The notes under the pieces: generated by a model
The model's input: only the letters and a program-made list of their open reading frames with translations
What the model was told of the DNA's origin: nothing
The model's database searches: none
Shown here: one piece after another, positions 26,271 through 35,027 of the stretch
Numbering within the stretch: the first letter of the stretch is position 1
Layout of the letters: each line of letters starts with the position of its first letter
Position numbers and translations under genes: made by a program
From: Myxococcales bacterium
GTDB lineage: Bacteria > Myxococcota_A > Polyangia > Polyangiales > GCA-016699535
Reading direction: 5' to 3'
Length of the DNA stretch: 64,000 nt
Assembly (NCBI GenBank): GCA_020633325.1
Contig: JACKDX010000001.1
Span: 682,001 to 746,000 of the forward strand

Positions 26271-27865
26271 TGGTGCGGGAATCCGGTCATTTGGCTCCTT
26301 CGTCGCACGTGCAGATTGCCCAGGATCTATGTTTATCCACTGCTTATGCCAAAGCAGAGCCAACGAAAGTAGAACTCCGGGAGACACACATTTCATGGGT
26401 GTTTTTAACCAAAAACAAAGTTTATAAAGTCAAGAAGCCCGTCAATTTTGGGTTCTTGGACTTTAGCACGCTCGAGGCGCGGAAATTGGCGTGCGAGGCG
26501 GAGGTGCGGCTCAATCGCCGGCTGGCCGAGGACGTATACCTTGGAGTCCGTCCCGTGTTCCAATCGCCTCTAGGGCGCTATTCGTTTCTCACAGGCGGCA
26601 GGGTGGCGGACTATGCCGTGGCCATGCAAAGGCTGCCGGACACAGCGCGGGCGGATAATAAGCTTGCTCGAGGCGACCTGTCGATTCAGGAAGTGGACGC
26701 GCTTGCTTCCAAGATTGCAGTGTTTCACAGCGAGTGCCGTCAGGATGATGAGGTGGCGGCATTTGGGAAGCCGCAGGCAATCCGTCGCAACGTCGATGAG
26801 AACTTTGAGCAAACGCGCGCTACGATTAACATGTGTCTCAGCAAGGACGAAGTCAGGTCCCTAGAAGAGTGGCAACGAAGGTTCTTGGACCAGCACGAAA
26901 CCTATTTAATGGAGCGTGTCCAGGCTGGGTTTATTCGAGATGGTCACGGCGACCTGCGTCTCGAGCATGCCTATTGGCGCAAAGGCAACTGGACGGTGAT
27001 TGACTGCATTGAGTTCAACGATCGCTTTCGTTACGCCGATACCTGCGCCGATGTCGCCTTCATGGCCATGGACTTGACGGCCCATGAACACCCGTTGCTT
27101 TCAGAGCGGTTCATCGCGCGTTATGCAAGGGATAGCAACGATTTCGGGCTGTATCCCTTGCTCGATTTCTATCAAAGCTATCGTGCGTTCGTTCGTGGTA
27201 AAGTGGCGTTGCTCAGTGCCGACGAACTCACAGGCATCACCCCTTCTTTGGCTGAAAGAGCCCGGCACTATTTCTTGGTCGCACACGCCGCGGCGCATGC
27301 GCCACTCGAGCCAGCCCGCGTGATTGCAATTGGCGGACTTGTCGCATCCGGAAAAAGCGCTTTGGCTGATCGGCTTTCGCTTGAGCTTGGGTGTCCAGTG
27401 GTTGAGTCCGATCGCACCCGCAAACAACTTTTCGGAGTCGCTCCCGCCGATTCGCTTGACCAAGGCCCGTGGACCGGAGCGTACGATGAAGCCGCAAGCG
27501 ATCGCGTGTATACCGAGCTGTTCAACCGCGCAGGCCACGTGCTTGAGGCGCGCAGATCCGTAGTCATCGATGCATCGTTCCGGACCCGAAAAGCTCGCAA
27601 ACAAGCGCGCGTTCTCGCCCAAGCCCACGGCGTGGGGTTTTTGTTTATCGAATGTCGCGTCCCGAAAGAGATTGCCCTAAAGCGCCTGGCGCTCCGCCAT
27701 ACTCAAGAGGCGGTGTCCGATGCTCGCGAGGATCTATATGAGAGCTTCGTGGCCGCGTATGAGCCTGTGACCGAACTTCCGCCAGATGCGCACATGACCC
27801 TCGCGACCGATCGCACTATAGAGGACTCCGTTTCCGACGCGCGCGCGCGGATTCTCGATGAGTAG
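26270..27865 (+). CDS. Fusion of APH-type phosphotransferase-like domain and P-loop kinase (AAA_33)
   Basis: Cytosolic protein of 531 residues. The N-terminal half resembles aminoglycoside phosphotransferase/choline kinase folds: VYKVKKPVNFGFLDF, catalytic-loop DGHGDLRLEH (His226, Asp228), and IDCIEFNDRFRYADTCAD as the metal-binding Asp region. The C-terminal half is a zeta-toxin/AAA_33-type kinase with P-loop GGLVASGKSA (355-364, Lys362), a VVESDRTRK segment and a late FIECRVP strand. Such bifunctional proteins are widespread but their substrate is not settled. The ATG at 26270 overlaps the previous stop (TGATG) with GGGAG upstream. Confidence 0.88.
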   Translation: MVRESGHLAPSSHVQIAQDLCLSTAYAKAEPTKVELRETHISWVFLTKNKVYKVKKPVNFGFLDFSTLEARKLACEAEVRLNRRLAEDVYLGVRPVFQSPLGRYSFLTGGRVADYAVAMQRLPDTARADNKLARGDLSIQEVDALASKIAVFHSECRQDDEVAAFGKPQAIRRNVDENFEQTRATINMCLSKDEVRSLEEWQRRFLDQHETYLMERVQAGFIRDGHGDLRLEHAYWRKGNWTVIDCIEFNDRFRYADTCADVAFMAMDLTAHEHPLLSERFIARYARDSNDFGLYPLLDFYQSYRAFVRGKVALLSADELTGITPSLAERARHYFLVAHAAAHAPLEPARVIAIGGLVASGKSALADRLSLELGCPVVESDRTRKQLFGVAPADSLDQGPWTGAYDEAASDRVYTELFNRAGHVLEARRSVVIDASFRTRKARKQARVLAQAHGVGFLFIECRVPKEIALKRLALRHTQEAVSDAREDLYESFVAAYEPVTELPPDAHMTLATDRTIEDSVSDARARILDE

Positions 27866-27876
27866 GGAGCCCGTGG

Positions 27877-29328
27877 CTACAGATACGGGGAGAAAAGCCT
27901 CGCCACGCCATCACGCAGTCGAACAAATAAGGGGCGGCCGTCCATCTCGCTTAGCGTGACGGAGCGCGCTGATTGGATGCGCTGGTCTACGAGTTGAGTG
28001 AGGGTTTGAGCGAGCTCTCTATCATAGCACTCCAAGTTGAACTCGAAATTGAGGCGGAGGCTTCGCGCATCCCAATTGCTCGAGCCGATCATCGCCCAGA
28101 TATCGTCCACGATGAAGATCTTCGCATGATCAAACGGTGCCGGAGAAAAGTGTATTTTGCATCCCGCCGTTAACACCTGCCACAAGATGGCCTGCATAGC
28201 CCACTGCATCAGCGCAATATTGCTTTTTTGCGGCAGGACGATGTCGATGCTGATGCCTTTGCGAGCCGCCACGGAAAGAGCCGATAAGAGCGCCTGATCC
28301 GGCAAGAAATACGGTGTTACGATCTTGATGGAAGTTTGCGCAGAGCTGATCGCGCCCATGAAGAGCGAATGTACGTTCTCGATCGCAACGTCTGGGCCAT
28401 CGCCAATGCCGCGGGCAAGGCAGCTTCCCGTTGGGATTAACGGCGGAAACCATATATCCCCACGAAGCACCTCTTTGGCGGCAAAAGCCCAGTCTTCCAC
28501 GAAGGTGCGCTGAAGCTCCGCGACCACGGGGCCCGTGACACTAAAATGCACATCGCGCACGCGGCGCGGGCCTGATTTAGACACCATGTGCCCTTCGCGA
28601 ATGTTCATCCCCCCCATAAAACCCTTCTTGCCATCCACCACCAAGATTTTCCGGTGGCTTCGCAGATTCAAAAAGAAGAGGCTTGCAGGTGAAAGCGTGG
28701 GCAAAAACCTTGCAACGGGCACCTTTTTTTTTCGCAGCGCCCAGTGAATCGGCGGAAATGAATAGCGTGCACCGACGGCATCGATAAGCACCCGCACGTG
28801 GACGCCGCGCTTGACTGCGGCGCTCAGGGCGTCCACAAACATTCGCCCCATCGGATCGTTGTCGAAAATATAGCTCGTGAACGCGATGGAATGTTGTGCG
28901 TTATTGATGGCATTCAGCATCGCAGGGTAAGCCTCCTCCCCGTTGATGAGCGGCGTGATGCGATTCCCTGACACGAGGCACGCGTTTGTCACCGCGTTCC
29001 CGAGAATCATCAGTCGGGCAAGGCGCGCATCGTGGAGTCCCACCGTGGCGGCAAACTCTGCCGAGGTGCATACATAGGCGCCTACGGTGTATTCCATGCG
29101 CCAGCGCTCGCTTCGAAGCTCGAGCGCCCTGCGGCGAATCCGATTGATACCCAGTAATCCATAGAGCACGACCCCGAGGAAGGGGACGAGCCAGATAAGA
29201 CCCACCCAACCAATCGCTGCTCGTCCATCTCGCTTTCGAAGGACCACGTGGCCCGTAGCCAGAAGGCTAAGCAATAGAGAAAGCGTTCCGACCGCGTGCG
29301 GCCAGAGTTCCAGCAGAAGATCACGCAT
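27877..29328 (-). CDS. cls: Cardiolipin synthase (phospholipase D family)
   Basis: Membrane enzyme of 483 residues that transfers phosphatidyl groups to make cardiolipin. Two N-terminal helices (VGTLSLLLSLLATGHVVL and GWVGLIWLVPFLGVVLYGLLG) precede two PLD domains, each with an HKD motif: SHRKILVVDGKKGFMGG and DHAKIFIVDDIWAMIGSSN. Length and order fit bacterial ClsA. The internal ATG at 29328 is preferred since the longer frame adds a non-hydrophobic Cys-rich leader. It converges on the kinase fusion gene with only 11 nt between. Confidence 0.94.
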   Translation of the reverse strand: MRDLLLELWPHAVGTLSLLLSLLATGHVVLRKRDGRAAIGWVGLIWLVPFLGVVLYGLLGINRIRRRALELRSERWRMEYTVGAYVCTSAEFAATVGLHDARLARLMILGNAVTNACLVSGNRITPLINGEEAYPAMLNAINNAQHSIAFTSYIFDNDPMGRMFVDALSAAVKRGVHVRVLIDAVGARYSFPPIHWALRKKKVPVARFLPTLSPASLFFLNLRSHRKILVVDGKKGFMGGMNIREGHMVSKSGPRRVRDVHFSVTGPVVAELQRTFVEDWAFAAKEVLRGDIWFPPLIPTGSCLARGIGDGPDVAIENVHSLFMGAISSAQTSIKIVTPYFLPDQALLSALSVAARKGISIDIVLPQKSNIALMQWAMQAILWQVLTAGCKIHFSPAPFDHAKIFIVDDIWAMIGSSNWDARSLRLNFEFNLECYDRELAQTLTQLVDQRIQSARSVTLSEMDGRPLFVRLRDGVARLFSPYL

Positions 29329-29447
29329 CGGTGGGCATGCACACTCTATGCCACAGCTCCCGGTCCTTTTGTATAGATATCTTGTGCGAAAGGGCAAGAT
29401 ATGATTCTGTATGTGCCGGCATTTCTAGGGGTAAGTAGGAGAAGTTT

Positions 29448-32400
29448 ATGCGTAGTATTTGGCGGAGTGCGGTGGATTTAGGGAAATCGGTCAGCCTTAT
29501 GGGCGCCTTGGCGCTCGTGGCGTGTGGCGGAGGAGACAGCAACCCCAACCCGGATGCTGGCCTCGACACCGGCACTGATACCGCGACCGACACATCCACC
29601 GACGCGCCATCTGAGGTGACGATCATTTCTGTGGCGCCTGAGGAGTCGGTGCTGGCAGGCGAGGGGTGGGAGTATGCCGCCCAAGCGACTGGCTCGGGCA
29701 CCATAACCTGGACATTGGCGAACGCCCCGACGGGGTTGTCCTTTAAGGACGGCGTGAATACGGGCACTCAGATCACCCTCGCGTGGGCTACCCAAGTAGA
29801 CGAGGACGGGACGTATGCCGATATCGAATTGGTGGCAGATAATGGCGACACCAGCGATACACAAATTTTTACTGTGGTTGTTGATCCCAGACCTGCCGTT
29901 CCTCAGATTGATATCAGCACGACCCCTCCAGCGGCCACCACGGTTGTGGATACTGCCTATTCCTACGATGTGGAACTAATAGCGGCGCAGAGTGCGTTGG
30001 AAGTCACGTGGACTTTGGATGACAAGCCCGACAACACCATGTTCATCAATGCCACCACCGGCGAAGTGACCTGGACGCCAGACACCACGGGCAATTTCCA
30101 ATATACCGTGCGCGCCACCAATACAATTGGCGAGTTCGATACTGAAACCATCGATATCCAGGTGCAGGCGGTTCCTGCTGCGCCACAGTTTTTGACCACC
30201 CCTCCCAGCGTGGGCAATTTGATCGTAGGAGTGAGCACCTATTCCTATGCCGCGAGTGCCGTCGGCAATCCGGCTCCGGTGATCACCGTCAATGGCAGTT
30301 TACCCCCCGGATTTACGTTTAGCGGTGGCCTTTTGTCGAACACTCCAGGAGATATGGTGGCGGGCGGCTACAGCTTCGAGCTGGTTGCCAGCAATGGTAA
30401 CGGAACCGCGACACAGACGATTGTGCTCAACGTGGTGAACCCGCCGCCGACTGTGCTTTCGATCACGCCGGGCGCAGGACGTCGTCAGTCGGATGTGCCC
30501 GTTACCGTCCGCGGCATCGGGTTTGATTGTTCAAAGAGCCCGCAGGTCGCCATTCGGCTTGGCACGGGTGCGCCGGAGCCATTTTCGACTACCTGCGTGG
30601 ATTCGACGACGTTGACTGCCATTGTGAGCACCAATGCTACTCGCACGGGCGGCATCTATGGCATCGTGGTCAGTCAAACCGCCAGCGCCGATGCGTTGTT
30701 GGCCAGGCGCTTCACCGTCACCACCTCAGATGATGTGTCGCTCAATACCGTCCCTGGAGGCACGCTCGCGGGCGTCGTCACTTGGACGGCAGCCGACAGC
30801 CCCTGGCATGTCACCGGCAGCCTGACTGTCACAGGCCAGCTCACCATCGAGCCTGGCGCGGTGGTGATGTTCGATACCGACAGCAATATTTACGTGAACA
30901 CTGGTTTCAGTGGTGGCACAGGCGCCATTCTTGCCGATGGCGGTGCGCCTGGCACCGGCGATCAGATCGTCTTTACGCGCTACCAGGCCGCAGGAGGCGG
31001 TGCACCAAGTGGGTATTATCGCGGACTTCGGTTCGGGGCTACGACCAACCTCAACGTCACCGGATTTCGCAATGTAGTGTTGGAGTATGCCGGAGGCACT
31101 GACAACGGCGGGGCTTTGTACATCGAGGGGACCGAAGTTGCGCCAACGTTTGTGGATTCCATCATTCGAGAGACTCAGCATGAAGGCCTTTTCCTCGCTG
31201 GCGGCTCCGGCGTCACAACAGCAGCGTGGTTTGACCGCAACTGGATCACGCGGACAGGTGAGTTTCCCGTCTACGCGCCGGCGCGCGATGCCACCACCCT
31301 TGGTGCCAATCTGACCTTCACCCAGAACGGGCTCGATCTGGCAAACTCCAACTATATTCAGCTTTACAGCGCCACGGTGAGCCGCCCCGGTTCCCTGTTG
31401 CGCCGCTATGCCGGTGTCGATGCGGGTTTTGGCATCATGGGAGAGAACATTCCGTATCGCGCAGCAGGCTTGCTTATCAACGGCACCAACCTCACGGTCG
31501 AACCGGGGGTGACCGTGGAGTTTGATCAAAATACACAGCTTCGCGTTGGCAACGGCGCGACTTCAGGCGGGCTTGTGGCGGATGGTACGCCGAGCTTGCC
31601 GATTGTGTTCCGAAGCTATTCCGGTGATGCCGGCAACTGGCAAAGGGTGCTATTCGATGCCAATACCAGTGCGGGCTCGGTGCTGAGCGACGTTCGAATC
31701 GAGGGCTTTTACGAACGGGGCATCTACTTTAACAACCAGAATCCTGTTGTTTCTGTGCAAGGTATCAGTATTCAAAGCAACCAACCGGGCGCTGATGGGG
31801 TGCTCGTTCCAGGCGGACTTCCGGGGCCTTTGAATTTCACGACAAGCGTGATCGATGTCACGCGCTATGCGGTGGATGTGAGACAAGACACGCTCACGTC
31901 GGTGCTGGGAAGTTCGAACACATATCGAGACGCGACCAACGGCGCCACGGCGGCATCGATTATGCGCGTGGTGGGCGGAGGCACCCAAACCGGCACGGCG
32001 ACCTGGACCAGGGCCCGGGCCAGTGATGGCTCTACCCTGCCGCTCGTGCTGACAGGAGATATCAACGTGGGTGCTGGGGCCTCTTTGACGATCGCGGCCG
32101 GTTCCATTCTCGAGATGCCAGACAATGGTGAGGTGGATGTCAACGCCGCAGTCCTCGATGTCGCGGGAACGGCCGCTGAGCCCGTGACCTTCCGTTCAAC
32201 CAACCCAGGGACGGTTTACTGGGACTACATCGACTTTAGCAATCCGGGGTCATCACCCTCGAATCTGAGCTACGTCAACATTCAGAACGGCGGCACCGAA
32301 CCTGGCCAAACGGTCAGCTCAAGCCGGGGCTCGGTGTTGGTACGCAATGGCTCGATTGCACACATCAGCCACAGCACAGTGGCCAACAGCTCAGGTTTTG

Positions 32401-33161
32401 GCATTTCGTTTCAGGACAACTCGCACGCTGAGAACGTTTTTGCCAGCAATAGCATCACAGGCTCAGAATATGCGCCGATGTATATGGTTGGAAACTACGT
32501 GGGACGCATAGGCGTGGATGGAACAAGCACCCTGAGTGGGAACACCTCGGCCACGTTGGGTCACGATGGGATCTATGTTGCGGGTGATGAGATAAGCACG
32601 ACGGCTACCTGGCCGCTTGCGCCAGTCCCCTATATTGTCCACGGCAGCCTGGAAATACGCGCCGTCGACACTGTGAGCAATTCAGCCCTTACTATCAGTC
32701 CGGGCGTGAGCGTCCAGTTTATGCCTGGTATCATCGTGCGTGTAGGTCTTGATCGCCCTGGAGCCTTGATTGCGGTGGGCACAGCGCTCAATCCGATTGT
32801 GTTTACGGCAGCAAACACCACCACACCGGGGTACTGGCAAGGTTTGTATTTCCGTGGTGGCACCGAATCGAGCGGGTTCTTTTTTGGCACGCCCTCAGTG
32901 CTAGACTTCTTCACCATCAGTTATGGTGGCAACGCGGCGGCCTCGCATGGGAACATCAACTTCGAGGAAACCAGTGAAGTTGAGCTGAGGGATGTGACCA
33001 CGACATATAGCCGCTACTATGGCATGTCGCGTCTATCTTCTGGGGCGACCGTGGATTTCGATACCGGGACCCGTGTTTACAGCAACAATGGTCAGCAGTT
33101 TGGTGGGTTGCCGGCCTATGACTGCGTACGCCAAACCAACGGCTCCTGCATAGCGGAATAG
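29448..33161 (+). CDS. Giant surface lipoprotein: Ig-like, IPT/TIG and parallel beta-helix repeats
   Basis: Exported lipoprotein of 1237 residues. The lipobox LVAC is near residue 26, followed by an acidic Thr/Asp-rich linker (about 30-60). Two or three Ig-like putative domains follow (about 60-330, for example GEVTWTPDTTGNFQYTVRATN). Next is an IPT/TIG domain (about 335-425, starting PPTVLSITPGAG). The last 800 residues repeat the pattern of a right-handed beta-helix: hydrophobic strands, GG turns, and recurring blocks such as LTIEPGAVVMFD, LTVEPGVTVEFD and LTISPGVSVQFM. GGAG precedes the ATG. Likely role: adhesion or polysaccharide binding at the cell surface (inference). A strong hairpin follows the stop. 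Confidence 0.88.
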   Translation: MRSIWRSAVDLGKSVSLMGALALVACGGGDSNPNPDAGLDTGTDTATDTSTDAPSEVTIISVAPEESVLAGEGWEYAAQATGSGTITWTLANAPTGLSFKDGVNTGTQITLAWATQVDEDGTYADIELVADNGDTSDTQIFTVVVDPRPAVPQIDISTTPPAATTVVDTAYSYDVELIAAQSALEVTWTLDDKPDNTMFINATTGEVTWTPDTTGNFQYTVRATNTIGEFDTETIDIQVQAVPAAPQFLTTPPSVGNLIVGVSTYSYAASAVGNPAPVITVNGSLPPGFTFSGGLLSNTPGDMVAGGYSFELVASNGNGTATQTIVLNVVNPPPTVLSITPGAGRRQSDVPVTVRGIGFDCSKSPQVAIRLGTGAPEPFSTTCVDSTTLTAIVSTNATRTGGIYGIVVSQTASADALLARRFTVTTSDDVSLNTVPGGTLAGVVTWTAADSPWHVTGSLTVTGQLTIEPGAVVMFDTDSNIYVNTGFSGGTGAILADGGAPGTGDQIVFTRYQAAGGGAPSGYYRGLRFGATTNLNVTGFRNVVLEYAGGTDNGGALYIEGTEVAPTFVDSIIRETQHEGLFLAGGSGVTTAAWFDRNWITRTGEFPVYAPARDATTLGANLTFTQNGLDLANSNYIQLYSATVSRPGSLLRRYAGVDAGFGIMGENIPYRAAGLLINGTNLTVEPGVTVEFDQNTQLRVGNGATSGGLVADGTPSLPIVFRSYSGDAGNWQRVLFDANTSAGSVLSDVRIEGFYERGIYFNNQNPVVSVQGISIQSNQPGADGVLVPGGLPGPLNFTTSVIDVTRYAVDVRQDTLTSVLGSSNTYRDATNGATAASIMRVVGGGTQTGTATWTRARASDGSTLPLVLTGDINVGAGASLTIAAGSILEMPDNGEVDVNAAVLDVAGTAAEPVTFRSTNPGTVYWDYIDFSNPGSSPSNLSYVNIQNGGTEPGQTVSSSRGSVLVRNGSIAHISHSTVANSSGFGISFQDNSHAENVFASNSITGSEYAPMYMVGNYVGRIGVDGTSTLSGNTSATLGHDGIYVAGDEISTTATWPLAPVPYIVHGSLEIRAVDTVSNSALTISPGVSVQFMPGIIVRVGLDRPGALIAVGTALNPIVFTAANTTTPGYWQGLYFRGGTESSGFFFGTPSVLDFFTISYGGNAAASHGNINFEETSEVELRDVTTTYSRYYGMSRLSSGATVDFDTGTRVYSNNGQQFGGLPAYDCVRQTNGSCIAE

Positions 33162-33163
33162 AC

Positions 33164-33195
33164 ATCCGCTCAGCCGCTACGACGGCTGAGCGGAT
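33164..33195 (+). terminator. GC-rich perfect hairpin directly after the beta-helix gene
   Basis: Arms ATCCGCTCAGCCG (33164-33176) and CGGCTGAGCGGAT (33183-33195) pair over 13 bp with a six-base loop, starting three bases after the stop. There is no T-run after it, so it is not a classic intrinsic terminator. It may act with Rho or stabilise the mRNA 3' end. The stretch from 33196 to 33416 holds a smaller hairpin (ATGCTCC/GGAGCAT at 33266-33282) and no convincing gene. Confidence 0.45.
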
Positions 33196-33416
33196 ACAAA
33201 AGTCGTTCCAAAACGCACCGCGGAGTTTCTCGCCTATGGAGCGGTGCGTGCGCGGGACACAGGCCATGCTCCATGGGAGCATCATGGGTTCCGAAACTGA
33301 AGAGGCATCTCGCTGGAAAGCCAATGATTTACGTCCATTAGCCATTGGCCCGTTTGTTGCTGAATGCAACCCTCGTTGTGTTTCCAACGTTACAGCGGGA
33401 TTTCGGCTATTTGGGG

Positions 33417-35015
33417 ATGATGGCCTGTCTATTGACGGCCGGAACAACAGGGTGCATCGGGCTCATCTCCAATGGCGACAGCCCGGGCGAGGGGACCCCT
33501 AAAAGCCAAGCCTTGGTATGCGAGGGCGACTCGGGTCCTGGCATAGCGGTTTCTCTGCTTCAGCCGCTCACGCAGCAGGAGATCACCAATGCTGTACGCT
33601 TTCTGTTGCCAGGGGTGGGCGAATCCACGCTCATCGAAGCCGCCCGCTTTCTGCCGCAGGACGGGCGTGCGGCCGGATTTCATGCCAATGCCGAGGTGCC
33701 CTCCGATTTAAGTGTGATCGACGGTTATCAACAGTTTGCGGAGAAGGTGGCAGCTGCCTCCATGGCCACAGTGGCTACTTGGCTGCCCTGCAACTCATCG
33801 GAGGGGGATGCGTGTGCGAAAACCGCCGTTCGCACTTTGGGACGTCGCGCGTATCGTCATTCGCTGACCGAAGAGGAGCAGGCCCAACTCGACGGGCTGT
33901 TTGCGGCTGGCAAAGCGCTGGGCACTTTTAATGATGGCTTGCAGACGCTTGTTGAAGCCATGCTTCAATCGCCACGGTTTCTCTATAAGGTGGAACAAGG
34001 GATCCCGACGGATACAGCGGACGTATTTCAGTTGACGGGCACTGAGCTGGCCAGTCGCCTGGCATTCCTGCTATGGAGGTCACCACCGGACGACGCCTTA
34101 CTAGATCGCGCCGAGGCGGGTGAGCTAGACGCCCCTGAGGCGCTTGCAGACGTCATTGGGGATCTCTTGGCGGATCCCAGGGCACGCGCGGGCATCGAGA
34201 CCTTCCATGCAGAATGGCTCGGGCTCGACTCACTCTTGGACGAGCCCAAAGATACGGTGGCCTATCCCCAGTACAGCGCCGAGCTCGCTGCGGATATGTT
34301 AACCGAGACGAATAATTATGTTTATACTACAATATTACGACAACACGGCACGATTGCAGATCTTCTAACATCTCCCACGACGTACGTGAACGTCCGATTG
34401 GCCGCGCACTATGAGATGGAAACCACGGGATTAAGCAATGCCAGCTTCGAAGCCCGTCCGACGCCGCCCGAGCGCGCTGGGCTGTTTACGCAAGGAAGCG
34501 TCCTGATGAAGTATGCCCACGCCGACTCGACTTCTGTCGTGCACCGCGGTGTACTTATCCGCGAAAAGTTTCTGTGCCAAACGCTCGTGCCGCCGCCGAA
34601 TGTCGAGACCCAAACGGAAATCAAGCGGCTTGAAACGCAACCTTGTGCAGGGTGTCACACATTGCTCGATCCCGTCGGCTATGGGTTTGAAAGATTCGAT
34701 GGCATAGGCAAAGTGCAATCCAACAGCGACGTGGATGCACTCGTCGCCCAAGCCGCCTTAAACGGTGCTGACGAAGTGAGCGGGCCCTTTAGCAACATCG
34801 CCGAGCTGGGCAGTAAGCTGGCCCAAAATCCGCGCGTCGCCGACTGCATATCGGAGAAGTGGATGACGTTCCTCTTACAACGGGCGCTCGCAGATGAGGA
34901 TGCATGTAATGTGGCGCGCGCACGCAAAACGTTCGAGGAAAGCGGCGGCACGATCGAAGAGCTGATCGTAGCCGTGCTGAGCTCGGATCTCAACCGTTTT
35001 AGACGCCAGGAATAA
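33417..35015 (+). CDS. DUF1592/DUF1588/DUF1585 cytochrome-like lipoprotein
   Basis: Member of the planctomycete/myxobacterial DUF1587-DUF1595-DUF1592-DUF1588-DUF1585 series, about 532 residues from this ATG. Domain markers in order: PLTQQEITNAVRFLLPG, LGRRAYRHSLTEEE (DUF1595), ELASRLAFLLWRSPPDDALL (DUF1592), RAGLFTQGSVLMKYAH and RGVLIREKFLCQTLVPPPP-like text (DUF1588), then a single CAGCH heme motif (Cys410-His414) in TLLDPVGYGFERFDGIG (DUF1585). The N-terminal TTGC suggests a lipoprotein. The start is unsure: a TTG at 33345 is possible. It is always paired with DUF1552 proteins, as here (12 nt apart). Role unproven. Confidence 0.92.
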   Translation: MMACLLTAGTTGCIGLISNGDSPGEGTPKSQALVCEGDSGPGIAVSLLQPLTQQEITNAVRFLLPGVGESTLIEAARFLPQDGRAAGFHANAEVPSDLSVIDGYQQFAEKVAAASMATVATWLPCNSSEGDACAKTAVRTLGRRAYRHSLTEEEQAQLDGLFAAGKALGTFNDGLQTLVEAMLQSPRFLYKVEQGIPTDTADVFQLTGTELASRLAFLLWRSPPDDALLDRAEAGELDAPEALADVIGDLLADPRARAGIETFHAEWLGLDSLLDEPKDTVAYPQYSAELAADMLTETNNYVYTTILRQHGTIADLLTSPTTYVNVRLAAHYEMETTGLSNASFEARPTPPERAGLFTQGSVLMKYAHADSTSVVHRGVLIREKFLCQTLVPPPNVETQTEIKRLETQPCAGCHTLLDPVGYGFERFDGIGKVQSNSDVDALVAQAALNGADEVSGPFSNIAELGSKLAQNPRVADCISEKWMTFLLQRALADEDACNVARARKTFEESGGTIEELIVAVLSSDLNRFRRQE

Positions 35016-35027
35016 ACAGGAGAAAAC

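Noticed and set aside
26270..27865. Aminoglycoside resistance gene
   Set aside because: The phosphotransferase-like half is fused to a P-loop kinase and belongs to a broad housekeeping-type family; there is no basis to claim drug resistance.
30726..31529. 267-codon minus-strand frame inside the beta-helix gene
   Set aside because: Repeat-rich sense gene explains the open antisense frame; no start signal or domain.
33236..33502. 88-codon plus-strand frame overlapping the DUF1592 N-terminus
   Set aside because: Conflicts with the conserved lipoprotein start in another frame and has no family features.
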